NCBI RefSeq assembly: GCF_008085905.1
Contig: NZ_VSFF01000001.1
Coordinates: 1 to 64,000, forward strand
Length of the DNA stretch: 64,000 nucleotides
Direction: 5' to 3'
From: Actinomadura syzygii
GTDB lineage: Bacteria > Actinomycetota > Actinomycetes > Streptosporangiales > Streptosporangiaceae
Every line of letters starts with the position of its first letter. The stretch's first letter is position 1. Shown here piece by piece: positions 18,780 to 29,266 of the stretch. The notes under the pieces are model-generated. The model did not search any database. It saw only the letters and a list, made by a program, of their open reading frames with translations, and was not told the DNA's origin. A program made the translations under genes and the position numbers.

Positions 18780-18817
18780 CGTCCCGGGGGCGGCGCGGAC
18801 GGCGCGGACCCGGGACG
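18780..18817 (-). other. Second hairpin in the rpsN-rpsH spacer
   Basis: CGTCCCGGG (18780-18788) pairs with CCCGGGACG (18809-18817) around a GC-rich loop, just after the rpsN stop. It may attenuate or protect the mRNA between S14 and S8. Confidence 0.5.
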
Positions 18818-18822
18818 GCGGT

Positions 18823-19008
18823 TCACCAGCTCGACTTCGTGATGCCGGGCAGCTCGCCGCGGTGCGCCATCTCCCGGAAGCAGATCCGGCACAGGCCGAA
18901 CTTGCGGTAGACGGAACGCGGACGGCCGCAGCGCGAGCACCGAGTGTACGCGCGGACCGCGAACTTCGGCTTCCGCGCGGCCTTGGCGATCAGCGACTTC
19001 TTCGCCAT
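18823..19008 (-). CDS. rpsN: 30S ribosomal protein S14, zinc-binding type Z
   Basis: A 61-residue protein with CSRCG ... CRICF zinc cysteines and the end [10 protein letters not shown]. This is the short C+ form; a longer zinc-free S14 may be encoded elsewhere, as in other actinobacteria. It follows rplE by 2 bases. Confidence 0.97.
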   Translation of the reverse strand: MAKKSLIAKAARKPKFAVRAYTRCSRCGRPRSVYRKFGLCRICFREMAHRGELPGITKSSW

Positions 19009-19010
19009 GC

Positions 19011-19586
19011 TCAGTTCTCCTTGAAGGGGAAGCCCAGGTGCTTGAGCAGCGCCCGGCCCTCCTCGTCGGTCTTCGCGGTCGTGACGACCGTGATGTCCAT
19101 GCCCCGCTGCCGGTCGACCTTGTCCGGGTCGACCTCGTGGAACATGACCTGCTCGGTCAGCCCGAACGTGTAGTTGCCGTTGCCGTCGAACTGCTTCGGC
19201 GACAGGCCGCGGAAGTCACGGATGCGGGGCAGCGCCGTGGCGAGCAGCCGGTCGAGGAACTCCCACATGCGGTCGCCGCGCAGCGTCGTGTGCGCGCCGA
19301 TCGGCATGCCCTCGCGCAGCTTGAACTGCGCGATGGACTTGCGGGCCCGGTTCACGGCCGGCTTCTGGCCGGTGATCAGCGACAGGTCGCGGATCGCGCC
19401 CTCGATGAGCTTGGCGTCCTTCGCCGCGTCGCCGACGCCCATGTTGACCACGATCTTGGTCAGCGTGGGGATCTGCATCACGTTGGCGTAGCCGAACTGC
19501 TCGCGCATCGCGCCCGCGATCTCCTCGCGGTAGCGGACCTTGAGCCTCGGCGTCGGGACGGGACGCTCGGTCACGGTCTCAGTCAT
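19011..19586 (-). CDS. rplE: 50S ribosomal protein L5
   Basis: Protein of 191 residues: [57 protein letters not shown] and [20 protein letters not shown]. It binds 5S rRNA. It overlaps the end of rplX by 8 bases, so the two are translationally coupled. Confidence 0.98.
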   Translation of the reverse strand: MTETVTERPVPTPRLKVRYREEIAGAMREQFGYANVMQIPTLTKIVVNMGVGDAAKDAKLIEGAIRDLSLITGQKPAVNRARKSIAQFKLREGMPIGAHTTLRGDRMWEFLDRLLATALPRIRDFRGLSPKQFDGNGNYTFGLTEQVMFHEVDPDKVDRQRGMDITVVTTAKTDEEGRALLKHLGFPFKEN

Positions 19587-20022
19587 CGGAAGCGGGCTCC
19601 TTCGCGGCCTCGGCCGCCTCGTCGCTCTCGGCCGCCTCGGCGGGCTTGGCCGCCTTCGCGGACTTGGCGGAGGACTTGGCGGAGGACTTGGCCTTGCTCG
19701 CCTTGCCCGACGACTTGGCGCGGCTCTTGTGCGGGCGCGTGACCCGGACCTTGTTGCCGTCCTCGTCGATCTCGTAGCCGATCCGGACCGGCGCGCCGTT
19801 CTCGGCCAGCGAGACGTTGCTGACGTGCAGCGGAGCCTCGACCGTGACGCGGCCGCTCTCCTTGCCCGCCCGCTGCTGGTCGGCCTTGATGTTCTTGGTG
19901 ATGAGGTTGACGCCCTCGACGACGACCCGGTCCTCGCGCGGGATGACGCGCAGGACCTTGCCGGTCGCGCCCCGGTCCTTGCCGGCGAGGACGATGACCT
20001 CGTCGCCCTTGCGGATCTTCAT
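19579..20022 (-). CDS. rplX: 50S ribosomal protein L24 with a Lys/Ala-rich tail
   Basis: Protein of 147 residues. The KOW core ([32 protein letters not shown]) ends near residue 95. The last 50 residues are Ala/Lys/Ser repeats ([20 protein letters not shown]) followed by an acidic Ala/Glu end, making the protein about 40 residues longer than E. coli L24. The tail resembles histone H1-like AK-rich sequence. The tail is coding, since its last bases overlap the rplE start. Confidence 0.96.
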   Translation of the reverse strand: MKIRKGDEVIVLAGKDRGATGKVLRVIPREDRVVVEGVNLITKNIKADQQRAGKESGRVTVEAPLHVSNVSLAENGAPVRIGYEIDEDGNKVRVTRPHKSRAKSSGKASKAKSSAKSSAKSAKAAKPAEAAESDEAAEAAKEPASDD

Positions 20023-20390
20023 CAGAGCACCTCCGGCGCGAGCGAGATGATGCGCATGAACTTCTTCTCGCGCAGTTCGCGGCCCACCGGGCCGAAGATT
20101 CGGGTGCCCCGGGGGTCTCCACCGTCCTTGATCAGGACGGCGGCGTTCTCGTCGAAGCGGATGTAGGAGCCGTCCGGACGCCGGCGCTCCTTGCGGGTGC
20201 GCACGACGACCGCCTTGACGACGTCACCCTTCTTCACGCCCGCGCCGGGAAGGGCGTCCTTCACCGTCGCGACGATGATGTCGCCGACTCCCGCGTAGCG
20301 CCGACCCGAGCCGCCGAGAACGCGGATGCAAAGGATCTCCTTCGCACCCGTGTTGTCGGCGACTTTGAGTCGCGACTCCTGCTGGATCAC
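20022..20390 (-). CDS. rplN: 50S ribosomal protein L14
   Basis: Protein of 122 residues: [34 protein letters not shown] and [10 protein letters not shown] are diagnostic. It is the first gene of the spc cluster, and its stop overlaps the rplX start by one base (TGATG). A structured spacer lies upstream. Confidence 0.98.
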   Translation of the reverse strand: MIQQESRLKVADNTGAKEILCIRVLGGSGRRYAGVGDIIVATVKDALPGAGVKKGDVVKAVVVRTRKERRRPDGSYIRFDENAAVLIKDGGDPRGTRIFGPVGRELREKKFMRIISLAPEVL

Positions 20391-20409
20391 GTTGACTCCT
20401 GTTCGTCAC

Positions 20410-20465
20410 ACCGGTTCTGATCGCGTTGGCTCACGGCCGGGGGCGATCAGCCTGGTGGAACCGGT
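20410..20465 (-). terminator. Long composite hairpin between rpsQ and rplN
   Basis: ACCGGTTC (20410-20417) pairs with GAACCGGT (20458-20465), and inside it TGATCGC (20418-20424) pairs with GCGATCA (20443-20449). The left arm is continuous and the right arm has an 8-base bulge. The element starts 2 bases after the rpsQ stop, exactly at the S10/spc operon boundary known from E. coli. It is therefore a candidate terminator, attenuator or regulatory RNA site. Confidence 0.6.
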
Positions 20466-20467
20466 AA

Positions 20468-20740
20468 TTACTTGGCCTTCTCGAGGATCTCGACCACGCG
20501 CCACCGCTTGGTGGCCGACAGCGGCCGGGTCTCCATGAGACGGACGCGGTCGCCGACGCCACACTCGTTGGCCTCGTCGTGCGCCTTGTAGTTCTTCGTG
20601 CGGCGGATCACCTTGTGGTACTTCGCGTGCTTCACGCGGTCCTCGACGGACACGACGACGGTCTTGTCCATCTTGTCGCTGACCACGAGGCCCTCAAGGA
20701 TCTTGCGGCTGCTGCGCGCCGCGGTCTGCTGCTCGGTCAT
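20468..20740 (-). CDS. rpsQ: 30S ribosomal protein S17
   Basis: Protein of 90 residues with [20 protein letters not shown] and [20 protein letters not shown], the OB-fold S17 signature. Last gene of the S10 cluster; its start overlaps the rpmC stop by 4 bases. Confidence 0.98.
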   Translation of the reverse strand: MTEQQTAARSSRKILEGLVVSDKMDKTVVVSVEDRVKHAKYHKVIRRTKNYKAHDEANECGVGDRVRLMETRPLSATKRWRVVEILEKAK

Positions 20741-20973
20741 TCGCTCTCCTCGGCGTCCTTGACCGTGACGATGCCGAGCTCGCGCTCCTGCAGCACCGTG
20801 TAGATGCGGGCGATCTCCTTCTTCACGGCCCGCAGCCGCCCGTGGCTCTCAAGCTGACCGGTGGCGGCCTGGAAGCGCAGGTTGAACAGCTCCTCCTTCG
20901 CCTCCTTCAGCTTGGTGTACAGGACGTCCTCGGGCTCGGTCCGAAGGTCGTCGGCGGTAAGACCCTTGGCCAT
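20737..20973 (-). CDS. rpmC: 50S ribosomal protein L29
   Basis: Protein of 78 residues, two-helix L29: [20 protein letters not shown] and [19 protein letters not shown]. It sits at the tunnel exit with L23. Its start overlaps the rplP stop by one base. Confidence 0.97.
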   Translation of the reverse strand: MAKGLTADDLRTEPEDVLYTKLKEAKEELFNLRFQAATGQLESHGRLRAVKKEIARIYTVLQERELGIVTVKDAEESE

Positions 20974-21392
20974 CAGGACTCACCAACCTCTCGCTTCACG
21001 ATCTTGCACTTCATGGGCAGCTTGTGGATCGCGCGTGTGAGCGCCTCCCGAGCGACCTGCTCGTTCGGGTAGGAGATCTCGAAGAGCACGCGGCCCGGCT
21101 TGATGTTGGCCACCCACCACTCGACCGAGCCCTTGCCGGAGCCCATGCGGGTCTCGGCGGGCTTCTTGGTCAGCGGGCGGTCCGGGAAGATGTTGATCCA
21201 CACCTTGCCGCCGCGCTTGATGTGGCGGGTCATCGCGATACGCGCGGCCTCGATCTGCCGGTTGGTCACGTACGCGCTCTCGATGGCCTGGATGCCGTAC
21301 TCGCCGAAAGCCACCCGCGTGCCGCCCTTGGCCATGCCACGGCGCCTCGGGTGGTGCTGCTTGCGGTGCTTGACCTTGCGAGGGATCAGCAT
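20973..21392 (-). CDS. rplP: 50S ribosomal protein L16
   Basis: Protein of 139 residues starting [20 protein letters not shown], with [20 protein letters not shown] and [19 protein letters not shown]. It contacts tRNA at the A site. It lies 7 bases after rpsC. Confidence 0.98.
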   Translation of the reverse strand: MLIPRKVKHRKQHHPRRRGMAKGGTRVAFGEYGIQAIESAYVTNRQIEAARIAMTRHIKRGGKVWINIFPDRPLTKKPAETRMGSGKGSVEWWVANIKPGRVLFEISYPNEQVAREALTRAIHKLPMKCKIVKREVGES

Positions 21393-21399
21393 CGGTTAC

Positions 21400-22272
21400 T
21401 CAGCTCCCCTCACCCTGCGGAGCAGCCTCGGCCGCCGGGGCCTGCTGCTCGGAAACCTGCTGCTGCTTCTGCTCGCCGCCGCCGCCGCGGCCGCCGCGCT
21501 CGCCGCCGCCACCGGCGCCGCCGCGTCCACCGCGACCGCCACGGCCGCCGCCGCCACGGCGCTCGCCGCCGCCGCCGCGGCGCTCACGGCCACCGCCGCC
21601 GCCTGCGGCGCGCTGCTGCGCGGCCTTCTGCTCGCGCTCGGCGCGCGTCGCCGCGGCCTCGCCCTTGTAGATCCACACCTTGACGCCGATGCGGCCGAAC
21701 GTCGTCCGGGCCTCGTAGAAGCCGTAGTCGATCTCGGCGCGCAGCGTGTGCAGCGGGACCTGGCCCTCGCGGTAGAACTCCGACCGCGACATCTCGGCGC
21801 CGCCGAGACGGCCGCCGCACTGCACCTTGATGCCCTTGGCGCCGGACTTCATCGCGGACTGGATCGCCTTGCGCATGGCGCGGCGGAACGCGACGCGGCT
21901 GGACAGCTGCTCGGCCACGCCCTGCGCGACGAGCTGCGCGTCGATCTCGGGGTTCTTGACCTCGAGGATGTTCAGCCGGACCTGCTTGCCGGTCAGCTTC
22001 TCCAGGTCGCCGCGCAGGCGCTCGGCCTCCGCGCCGCGGCGGCCGATGACGATGCCCGGCCGGGCCGTGTGGATGTTGACCTCGACACGGTCCCGGGTGC
22101 GCTCGATCTCCACCTTGGAGATGCCCGCCCGGTCCATGCCCTTCTGCAGCATGCGCCGGATCTGGACGTCTTCCTTGACGTAGTCCTTGTAGAGCTTGTC
22201 GGCGAACCACACGCTCTTGTGGTCGGTGGTGATGCCGAGCCGGAACCCGTGCGGGTTGATCTTCTGACCCAC
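21400..22272 (-). CDS. rpsC: 30S ribosomal protein S3 with an RGG-rich tail
   Basis: Protein of 290 residues starting at GTG 22272, which overlaps the rplV stop (TAGTG) and matches the universal [13 protein letters not shown] start. The KH domain has [14 protein letters not shown]; the C-terminal S3 domain ends near residue 212. After a charged linker comes a tail of about 70 residues dominated by RGG/GGRG repeats, then a Gln/Ala/Glu end. E. coli S3 has 233 residues, so the tail is an addition; such tails bind RNA in other proteins. Confidence 0.96.
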   Translation of the reverse strand: MGQKINPHGFRLGITTDHKSVWFADKLYKDYVKEDVQIRRMLQKGMDRAGISKVEIERTRDRVEVNIHTARPGIVIGRRGAEAERLRGDLEKLTGKQVRLNILEVKNPEIDAQLVAQGVAEQLSSRVAFRRAMRKAIQSAMKSGAKGIKVQCGGRLGGAEMSRSEFYREGQVPLHTLRAEIDYGFYEARTTFGRIGVKVWIYKGEAAATRAEREQKAAQQRAAGGGGGRERRGGGGERRGGGGRGGRGGRGGAGGGGERGGRGGGGEQKQQQVSEQQAPAAEAAPQGEGS

Positions 22273-22655
22273 TAGCGGGCCCTCCTCGTCTTCCGACCGC
22301 CACCGGACGCGGAGGCGGCTTCGTCCCGCGACTCCACGACAACGGTGATGTGGCTCGTGCGCTTGTTGATGCGGTAAGCCCGGCCCTGGGCGCGGGGACG
22401 GAACCGCTTGAGCGTCGGTCCCTCGTCCACCCACGCACGGCTCACGACGAGCGTGTCCGAGTCGAGCTTGAAGTTGTGCTCGGCGTTGGCGATGGCGCTC
22501 GCCAGCACCTTGCCCACCGGCTCACTCGCAGCCTGGGGGGCGAACCGCAGCACCGCCTGAGCCTCCGCGGCGGAAAGGCCGCGGATGAGGTCCACCACGC
22601 GGCGGGCCTTCCTGGGCGTGACGCGGATGAACCGCGCCTGGGCCCTGGCTTCCAT
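22272..22655 (-). CDS. rplV: 50S ribosomal protein L22
   Basis: Protein of 127 residues starting [20 protein letters not shown]; the tunnel-lining hairpin region [20 protein letters not shown] is intact, with no visible macrolide-type deletion. The ATG at 22655 is set by homology and a GAGGGA site upstream. Confidence 0.97.
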   Translation of the reverse strand: MEARAQARFIRVTPRKARRVVDLIRGLSAAEAQAVLRFAPQAASEPVGKVLASAIANAEHNFKLDSDTLVVSRAWVDEGPTLKRFRPRAQGRAYRINKRTSHITVVVESRDEAASASGGGRKTRRAR

Positions 22656-22681
22656 CGCTGTTCCCTCTCTGCTCTGCCTGG

Positions 22682-22963
22682 TCAGCCGCGACGGCTGCGG
22701 CGGTCTTCCTTGACGTGGCTGCGGAACGTCCGCGTCGGCGCGAACTCGCCGAGCTTGTGCCCCACCATGGCGTCGGTGACGAACACCGGGACGTGCTTGC
22801 GGCCGTCGTGCACGGCGATCGTGTGACCGATCATGTCCGGCACGATCATGGAGCGCCGCGACCACGTCTTGATGACGTTCTTGGTCCCCTTCTCGTTCTG
22901 GACGTCCACCTTCTTCATGAGGTGGTCGTCCACGAAGGGGCCCTTCTTGAGGCTACGTGGCAT
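22682..22963 (-). CDS. rpsS: 30S ribosomal protein S19
   Basis: Protein of 93 residues: [40 protein letters not shown] and [16 protein letters not shown]. It lies in the head of the 30S subunit with S13. Normal S10 order. Confidence 0.98.
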   Translation of the reverse strand: MPRSLKKGPFVDDHLMKKVDVQNEKGTKNVIKTWSRRSMIVPDMIGHTIAVHDGRKHVPVFVTDAMVGHKLGEFAPTRTFRSHVKEDRRSRRG

Positions 22964-22975
22964 GACGAGCGTCTC

Positions 22976-23809
22976 CTACCGCTTCTTCTTGCTGCGACGA
23001 CGGACGATGAGCCGGTCGCTCGGCTTGTTCGCCTTGCGGGTGCGGCCTTCCTTCTTGCCGGCCGGGTTCACCGGGTGCCGACCACCGGAGGTCTTGCCCT
23101 CACCACCACCGTGCGGGTGGTCGATCGGGTTCATGGCCACGCCGCGGACGGTCGGGCGCTTGCCCTTCCACCGCATGCGGCCGGCCTTGCCCCAGTTGAT
23201 GTTGGACTGCTCGGCGTTGCCGACCTCGCCGACCGTCGCGCGGCAGCGCACGTCCACCATCCGCATCTCGCCGGACGGCATGCGGAGCGTGGCGTACTTG
23301 CCCTCCTTGGCCAGCAGCTGGACGCCCGCGCCCGCACTGCGGGCGATCTTGGCGCCGCCGCCGGGCCGCAGCTCGATGGCGTGGATGACCGTACCGGTCG
23401 GGATGTTGCGCAGCGGCAGGCAGTTGCCCGGCTTGATGTCCGCGCTCGGCCCGTTCTCCACCCGGTCGCCCTGCTTGAGGCCGCGGGGGGCGAGGATGTA
23501 GCGCTTCTCGCCGTCCACGTAGTGCAGCAGCGCGATCCGCGCGGTGCGGTTCGGGTCGTACTCGATGTGCGCGACCTTCGCCGGGACGCCGTCCTTGTCG
23601 TGCCGGCGGAAGTCGATCACGCGGTAGGCGCGCTTGTGCCCACCGCCCTGGTGCCGGGTCGTGATGCGGCCGTGGTTGTTGCGGCCGCCCTTCTTGGGGA
23701 GCGGACGCAGCAGCGACTTCTCCGGCTCGCTGCGCGTGATCTCGACGAAGTCGGCCACGCTGGAGCCGCGACGCCCGGGAGTCGTCGGCTTGTAGTTACG
23801 GATGCCCAT
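22976..23809 (-). CDS. rplB: 50S ribosomal protein L2
   Basis: Protein of 277 residues: [20 protein letters not shown] near the N-terminus and [20 protein letters not shown] containing the peptidyl-transferase-associated His. Length and ends are standard. Confidence 0.98.
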   Translation of the reverse strand: MGIRNYKPTTPGRRGSSVADFVEITRSEPEKSLLRPLPKKGGRNNHGRITTRHQGGGHKRAYRVIDFRRHDKDGVPAKVAHIEYDPNRTARIALLHYVDGEKRYILAPRGLKQGDRVENGPSADIKPGNCLPLRNIPTGTVIHAIELRPGGGAKIARSAGAGVQLLAKEGKYATLRMPSGEMRMVDVRCRATVGEVGNAEQSNINWGKAGRMRWKGKRPTVRGVAMNPIDHPHGGGEGKTSGGRHPVNPAGKKEGRTRKANKPSDRLIVRRRSKKKR

Positions 23810-23848
23810 CTTATTCGTTCATCCCTTGTCTGCTTCGGGGTGCGGCCG

Positions 23849-24148
23849 TCAGGCCGTGCCGCCGAAGATGTCGATCCGCTCGCCCTCGGCCAGGCTGACG
23901 ATGGCGCGCTTGGTGTCCTTGCGCTTGCCGTAGCCGAACCGGGTGCGCTTGCGCTTGCCCTGCCGGTTGAGGGTGTTCACGCTCGTCACCTTGACGCCGA
24001 ACACCTTCTCGACCGCCTGCTTGATCTGGGTCTTGTTGGCGTCCGGGCGCACGATGAACGTGTACTTGTTCTCGTCCAGCAGCCCGTAGCTCTTCTCCGA
24101 GACGACCGGCGCGATGATGATGTCGCGGGGGTCGGCGATCTTGTTCAT
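23849..24148 (-). CDS. rplW: 50S ribosomal protein L23
   Basis: Protein of 99 residues: [20 protein letters not shown] and [20 protein letters not shown]. It is the tunnel-exit docking site for trigger factor and SRP. It lies 10 bases after rplD. Confidence 0.98.
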   Translation of the reverse strand: MNKIADPRDIIIAPVVSEKSYGLLDENKYTFIVRPDANKTQIKQAVEKVFGVKVTSVNTLNRQGKRKRTRFGYGKRKDTKRAIVSLAEGERIDIFGGTA

Positions 24149-24158
24149 TCGACCCTCC

Positions 24159-24761
24159 TTACTTCTTCGCCGCGCGCGAGATGAACTCGTCGTACGCCGT
24201 CTTCGTGAAGACGACGTCGTCGTTCACCAGCACGTCGTAGGTGTTGAGCTGGTCGGAGACGAGCACGTGCACGCTCGGCTCGTTGCGCAGGCTCTTCCAG
24301 GTCAGCTCGTCGTCGCGGTGCAGGACCAGGAGGACGCGCTTGGCCCCGGTGACCTCGCGCAGCGCGGTCAGCGCCGTCTTCGTCTTCGGGGTGTCGCCCT
24401 CGATGAGCTGGTCGACCACGTGGACCCGGCCGTACCGGGCGCGGTCGGACAGCGCGCCGCGGAGCGCGGCGGCCTTCATCTTCTTGGGCGTCCGCTGCGA
24501 GTAGTCGCGCGGCTGCGGGCCGTGGACGGCGCCGCCGCCGGCGAACTGGGGCGCGCGGGTCGAGCCCTGGCGGGCGCGTCCGGTGCCCTTCTGCCGGTAC
24601 GGCTTCTTGCCGCCGCCGCGCACGTCGCCGCGCGTCTTCGTGGCGTGCGTCCCCTGCCGGGCCGCGGCCAGCTGGGCCACCACGACCTGGTGGATCAGCG
24701 GCACGCTGGTCTTCGCGTCGAAGACCTCCGCGGGCAGGTCGATGTCGAGCTTGGTCGTCAC
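24159..24761 (-). CDS. rplD: 50S ribosomal protein L4
   Basis: Protein of 200 residues starting at GTG 24761 ([15 protein letters not shown]), whose start overlaps the rplC stop (GTGA). The tunnel loop region [20 protein letters not shown] is intact. E. coli L4 is the autogenous repressor of the S10 operon. Confidence 0.97.
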   Translation of the reverse strand: MTTKLDIDLPAEVFDAKTSVPLIHQVVVAQLAAARQGTHATKTRGDVRGGGKKPYRQKGTGRARQGSTRAPQFAGGGAVHGPQPRDYSQRTPKKMKAAALRGALSDRARYGRVHVVDQLIEGDTPKTKTALTALREVTGAKRVLLVLHRDDELTWKSLRNEPSVHVLVSDQLNTYDVLVNDDVVFTKTAYDEFISRAAKK

Positions 24762-25408
24762 TTGCCCGTCCCCTTCACTGCGTCGCGGACCAGCACCACG
24801 CCGCCGTTGGGACCGGGAACCGCGCCCTTGATCAGCAGCAGGTTCTTCTCCGCGTCGACGGCGTGGACGGTCAGGTTCTGCACGGTGGTGCGGGCGTTGC
24901 CGTGCCGCCCCGCCATGCGGAGGCCCTTGAAGACGCGACCGGGGGTCGCGCAGCCGCCGATCGAACCCGGGGAGCGGTGCTTGCGCTGGGTGCCGTGCGA
25001 GGCGCCGAGGCCCTTGAACCCGTGGCGCTTCATGACACCCGCGGTGCCCTTGCCCTTGCTCGTGCCGGTCACGTCGATCTTCTGGCCGGCCTCGAAGACG
25101 CTGGCGGTGATCTCCTGGCCGAGTTCGTACTCGGTGGTGTCGTCCGCCCGCAGTTCGACGAGGTAGCGGCGCGGCGTGACGCCGGCCTTCTCGAAGTGAC
25201 CCGAGCGCGGCTTGTTCACCTTGCGCGGGTCGATCTGCCCGAACCCGATCTGGACGGCGCTGTAGCCGTCCTTCTCCTGGTTCTTGAGCTGGGTGACGAC
25301 ACACGGCCCGGCCTGGACGACGGTCACCGGGACGATCCGGCCCTCATCGTCGAAGACCTGGGTCATGCCGAGCTTCTCGCCCAGGACGCCCTTCCTTTGC
25401 GTACTCAT
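24758..25408 (-). CDS. rplC: 50S ribosomal protein L3
   Basis: Protein of 216 residues starting [20 protein letters not shown]; the loop [20 protein letters not shown] contains the conserved peptidyl-transferase-proximal region. The frame extends to 25444, but the ATG at 25408 matches the family. Confidence 0.97.
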   Translation of the reverse strand: MSTQRKGVLGEKLGMTQVFDDEGRIVPVTVVQAGPCVVTQLKNQEKDGYSAVQIGFGQIDPRKVNKPRSGHFEKAGVTPRRYLVELRADDTTEYELGQEITASVFEAGQKIDVTGTSKGKGTAGVMKRHGFKGLGASHGTQRKHRSPGSIGGCATPGRVFKGLRMAGRHGNARTTVQNLTVHAVDAEKNLLLIKGAVPGPNGGVVLVRDAVKGTGK

Positions 25409-25421
25409 TTCGGTGCGTCCC

Positions 25422-25730
25422 TCAGAGCTTGATCTCGATGTCAACGCCGGCCGGAAGGTCGAGTCGCATCAGCGAGTCGACCGTCTTGGGCGTCGGGTCG
25501 ATGATGTCGATCAACCGCTTGTGCGTGCGCATCTCGAAGTGCTCGCGGCTGTCCTTGTACTTGTGCGGCGAGCGGATGACGCAGTACACGTTCTTCTCGG
25601 TCGGCAGCGGCACCGGGCCCGCGACCTTGGCGCCCGTCCGCGTCACCGTCTCAACGATCTTCTTCGCGGAGGTGTCGATGACCTCGTGGTCGTAGGCCTT
25701 GAGCCGGATGCGGATCTTCTGTCCCGCCAT
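25422..25730 (-). CDS. rpsJ: 30S ribosomal protein S10
   Basis: Protein of 102 residues: [40 protein letters not shown] and [20 protein letters not shown]. First gene of the S10 cluster and also the NusE transcription factor. A hairpin and about 100 bases separate it from tuf. Confidence 0.98.
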   Translation of the reverse strand: MAGQKIRIRLKAYDHEVIDTSAKKIVETVTRTGAKVAGPVPLPTEKNVYCVIRSPHKYKDSREHFEMRTHKRLIDIIDPTPKTVDSLMRLDLPAGVDIEIKL

Positions 25731-25779
25731 GGTGGCCTCGGTGTCCTTTGCTGTAGTGCCGCTGTTTACTTCGGTTCAC

Positions 25780-25821
25780 GGCGGCGGCGGCCCTGCCTTG
25801 GGCGGCCGGGCCGCCGCTGCC
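25780..25821 (-). terminator. Hairpin between tuf and rpsJ
   Basis: GGCGGCGGCGGCCC (25780-25793) and GGGCCGCCGCTGCC (25808-25821) form a 14-bp stem with one mismatch, starting about 10 bases after the tuf stop. It probably ends the str operon before the S10 operon, though without a U tract. Confidence 0.6.
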
Positions 25822-25831
25822 ATGAGGGGTG

Positions 25832-27025
25832 CTACTTGATGACCTTGGTGACGCGACCCGAGCCGACCGTCCGGCCGCCCTCGCGGATGGCGAACTTCAG
25901 GCCCTCCTCCATGGCGACGGGCTGGATCAGCTCGACGCGCATCTCGGTGTTGTCGCTCGGCATGACCATCTCGGTGCCCTCGGGGAGGTTCACCACGCCG
26001 GTGACGTCCGTGGTCCGGAAGTAGAACTGCGGACGGTAGTTGTTGAAGAACGGCGTGTGGCGGCCGCCCTCGTCCTTGGACAGGATGTAGACCTGCGCCT
26101 CGAACTCGGTGTGCGGGGTCGTGGTGCCCGGCTTGATGACACACTGGCCGCGCTCGACGTCCTCGCGCTTGACACCGCGCAGCAGCAGGCCGACGTTGTC
26201 GCCCGCCTGGCCCTGGTCGAGCAGCTTGCGGAACATCTCGACGCCGGTGACGGTCGTCGTGGTCTTCTCGTTCTTGATGCCGATGATGTCGACGGTCTCG
26301 TTGACGTTCACGACACCGCGCTCGATGCGGCCGGTCACGACGGTGCCGCGGCCGGTGATCGAGAAGACGTCCTCGATCGGCATCAGGAACGGCTTGTCGA
26401 TGTCGCGGACCGGCTCCGGCACGTTCTCGTCGACGGCGTCCATGAGCTCGCCGATGGAGGCGGCCCACTTCTCGTCGCCCTGGAGGGCCTGGAACGCGGA
26501 GACGCGCACGACCGGCACGTCGTCGCCCGGGAACTCGTACTCGGTGAGCAGCTCGCGGACCTCAAGCTCGACGAGCTCGAGGATCTCCTCGTCGTCCACC
26601 ATGTCGCACTTGTTCAGCGCGACGACGATGTAGGGGACGCCGACCTGGCGGGCCAGGAGCACGTGCTCCTTGGTCTGCGGCATCGGGCCGTCGGTGGCGG
26701 CGACCACCAGGATCGCGCCGTCCATCTGCGCGGCGCCGGTGATCATGTTCTTGATGTAGTCGGCGTGCCCCGGGCAGTCGACGTGCGCGTAGTGCCGGGC
26801 CTCGGTCTGGTACTCGACGTGCGCGATCGAGATGGTGATGCCGCGCTCGCGCTCCTCCGGCGCCTTGTCGATCTCGTCGAACGGCGTGAAGGGGTTGAGG
26901 TCCGGGTACTTGTCGTGAAGCACCTTGGTGATCGCCGCGGTAAGCGTGGTCTTACCATGGTCGATGTGTCCAATGGTGCCGATGTTCACGTGCGGCTTGG
27001 TCCGCTCGAACTTGGCCTTCGCCAC
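25832..27025 (-). CDS. tuf: Translation elongation factor EF-Tu
   Basis: GTPase of 397 residues that delivers aminoacyl-t[16 protein letters not shown] (G1), [12 protein letters not shown] (G3) and [10 protein letters not shown] (G4) are all present. Domain II shows the usual [12 protein letters not shown]. It follows fusA by about 90 bases, as in the standard str operon. Confidence 0.98.
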   Translation of the reverse strand: MAKAKFERTKPHVNIGTIGHIDHGKTTLTAAITKVLHDKYPDLNPFTPFDEIDKAPEERERGITISIAHVEYQTEARHYAHVDCPGHADYIKNMITGAAQMDGAILVVAATDGPMPQTKEHVLLARQVGVPYIVVALNKCDMVDDEEILELVELEVRELLTEYEFPGDDVPVVRVSAFQALQGDEKWAASIGELMDAVDENVPEPVRDIDKPFLMPIEDVFSITGRGTVVTGRIERGVVNVNETVDIIGIKNEKTTTTVTGVEMFRKLLDQGQAGDNVGLLLRGVKREDVERGQCVIKPGTTTPHTEFEAQVYILSKDEGGRHTPFFNNYRPQFYFRTTDVTGVVNLPEGTEMVMPSDNTEMRVELIQPVAMEEGLKFAIREGGRTVGSGRVTKVIK

Positions 27026-27114
27026 TGGTTGCTCCTTGTTGCGATCCTCGGCCGCCTTGACGACCGCTTCGATGTACGTCTGTGATCTGACTACGGCCTA
27101 GCTGGGGTTATTGG

Positions 27115-29226
27115 CTATTCGCCCCGTGCCTTGGCGATGATCTCCTGCGCGACGTTCCCCGGAACCTCGGCGTAGGAGTCGAACTGCATCGTGAAGACAG
27201 CCCGGCCCTGGGTCTTGCTGCGCAGATCACCCACGTAGCCGAACATCTCGGACAGGGGCACGAGCGCCTTGATGACGCGCATGCCGTGCCGCTCGTCCAT
27301 TGACTGGACCTGACCGCGGCGGCTGTTGAGGTCGCCGATCACATCGCCCATGTTGTCCTCGGGCGTGGTGACCTCGACGGACATCATCGGCTCCAGCAGC
27401 GTGGGGGTCGCCCGGCGGGCGGCCTCCTTGAACGCCATGGAACCGGCGACCTTGAACGCCATTTCCGACGAGTCGACCTCGTGGTAGGCGCCGTCCTGCA
27501 GAGTGACCTTGACGCCGACCATCGGGTAGCCGGCGAGGACACCGAACTCGGCGGCCTCCTGGCAGCCCGCGTCGACCGACGGGATGTACTCCCGCGGGAT
27601 GCGGCCGCCGGTGACCTTGTTGACGAACTCGTAGCCGTCCGACCCGCCGCCGAGCGGCTCCAGGTCGATGATCACGCGGCCGAACTGGCCGGAGCCACCC
27701 GTCTGCTTCTTGTGGGTGTACTCGACCTTCTCGACCTTCTTGGTGATCGTCTCGCGGTAGGCGACCTGCGGCCGGCCGACGTTGGCGTCGACCTTGAACT
27801 CGCGCTTCATCCGGTCGACGAGGATCTCCAGGTGGAGCTCGCCCATGCCGGAGATCACGGTCTGCCCGGTCTCCTCGTCCGTGCGGACCTGGAAGGACGG
27901 GTCCTCCTCGGCGAGCCGCTGGATGGCGGTGCCGAGCTTCTGCTGGTCGGCCTTGGTCTTCGGCTCGATCGCGACGTGGATGACCGGCGCCGGGAAGTTC
28001 ATCGACTCCAGGACGATCGGGTCCTTGTCGTCGCAGAGCGTCTCACCGGTGGTGGTCTGCTTGAGCCCCATCACCGCGACGATGTCGCCCGCGCCCGCGC
28101 GCTCGATCTCGGTGCGCTTGTTGGCGTGCATCCGGTAGATCTTCCCGATGCGCTCCTTGCGCTCCTTGACGGAGTTCATCACGTTCGCGCCCGACTCCAT
28201 GACGCCCGAGTAGACGCGCACGAAGGTCAGCTTGCCGAGGTGCGGGTCGCTCATGATCTTGAACGCCAGCGCGGAGAACGGCTCCTCCTCGCTCGGCTTG
28301 CGGGAGAGCACCTTCTCCTCGTCGCGGACGGCGTGGCCCTCGATGGCCTCGACGTCCAGCGGCGACGGCAGGTAGCGGACGATCGCGTCCAGCAGCGGCT
28401 GCACGCCCTTGTTCTTGAAGGCGGTGCCGCACAGCACCGGAGTGAGCTTCGCGGAGATCGTCGCCCGGCGGATGCCGGCGTGCAGCTGCTCCGCGGTGGG
28501 CTCGTCGCCCTCCAGGTACAGCTCCATGATCTCGTCGTCGTTCTCGGCGAGGGTCTCGACCAGCTTGTCGTGCCACTCGCGAGCGGCCTCGACGTGCGTC
28601 TCGGGGATGTCGAGCGTGTCGTACATCTCGCCGAGCTTGGCCTCCTCGTTCCACACGAGGGCCTTCATCGTGACGAGGTCGATCACGCCCTTGAAGTCCG
28701 ACTCGGCGCCGATCGGAAGCTGCAACACGAGCGGCGTCGCGTTGAGACGGTTCTCGATCATGTCGACGCAGCGGTGGAACTCCGCGCCGACGCGGTCGAG
28801 CTTGTTGACGAAGCACATGCGGGGCACGCCGTAGCGGTCGGCCTGCCGCCACACCGTCTCGGACTGGGGCTCCACACCGGCGACGCCGTCGAACACGGCG
28901 ACTGCGCCGTCGAGGACCCGCAGGTTGCGCTCCACCTCGACGGTGAAGTCGACGTGGCCCGGGGTGTCGATGATGTTGATCGTGTGCTTGACCTCATCGA
29001 CGGGCCACTCGCAGGTGGTGGCGGCGGAGGTGATGGTGATCCCCCGCTCCTGCTCCTGCTCCATCCAGTCCATGGTGGCGGCGCCGTCGTGGACCTCGCC
29101 GATCTTGTAGCTCATCCCGGTGTAGTACAGGATGCGCTCGGTCGTCGTGGTCTTGCCCGCGTCGATATGGGCCATGATCCCGATGTTGCGGACCTTGGCC
29201 AGGTCTACACCGGTTTTGGTAGCCAC
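27115..29226 (-). CDS. fusA: Translation elongation factor EF-G
   Basis: Ribosomal translocase GTPase of 703 residues: [19 protein letters not shown] (G1), [20 protein letters not shown] (G3), [10 protein letters not shown] (G4), and the domain IV tip region [12 protein letters not shown]. Full length and intact. It lies about 40 bases after rpsG. Confidence 0.98.
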   Translation of the reverse strand: MATKTGVDLAKVRNIGIMAHIDAGKTTTTERILYYTGMSYKIGEVHDGAATMDWMEQEQERGITITSAATTCEWPVDEVKHTINIIDTPGHVDFTVEVERNLRVLDGAVAVFDGVAGVEPQSETVWRQADRYGVPRMCFVNKLDRVGAEFHRCVDMIENRLNATPLVLQLPIGAESDFKGVIDLVTMKALVWNEEAKLGEMYDTLDIPETHVEAAREWHDKLVETLAENDDEIMELYLEGDEPTAEQLHAGIRRATISAKLTPVLCGTAFKNKGVQPLLDAIVRYLPSPLDVEAIEGHAVRDEEKVLSRKPSEEEPFSALAFKIMSDPHLGKLTFVRVYSGVMESGANVMNSVKERKERIGKIYRMHANKRTEIERAGAGDIVAVMGLKQTTTGETLCDDKDPIVLESMNFPAPVIHVAIEPKTKADQQKLGTAIQRLAEEDPSFQVRTDEETGQTVISGMGELHLEILVDRMKREFKVDANVGRPQVAYRETITKKVEKVEYTHKKQTGGSGQFGRVIIDLEPLGGGSDGYEFVNKVTGGRIPREYIPSVDAGCQEAAEFGVLAGYPMVGVKVTLQDGAYHEVDSSEMAFKVAGSMAFKEAARRATPTLLEPMMSVEVTTPEDNMGDVIGDLNSRRGQVQSMDERHGMRVIKALVPLSEMFGYVGDLRSKTQGRAVFTMQFDSYAEVPGNVAQEIIAKARGE

Positions 29227-29266
29227 TTTCGTCCTCGCGTCGTCTCGTCGTTGCAGTTCGCCGGGG

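Noticed and set aside
24762..25304. N-terminal extension of rplD in the same frame
   Set aside because: The frame overlaps rplC throughout; the GTG at 24761 overlapping the rplC stop matches the L4 N-terminus.
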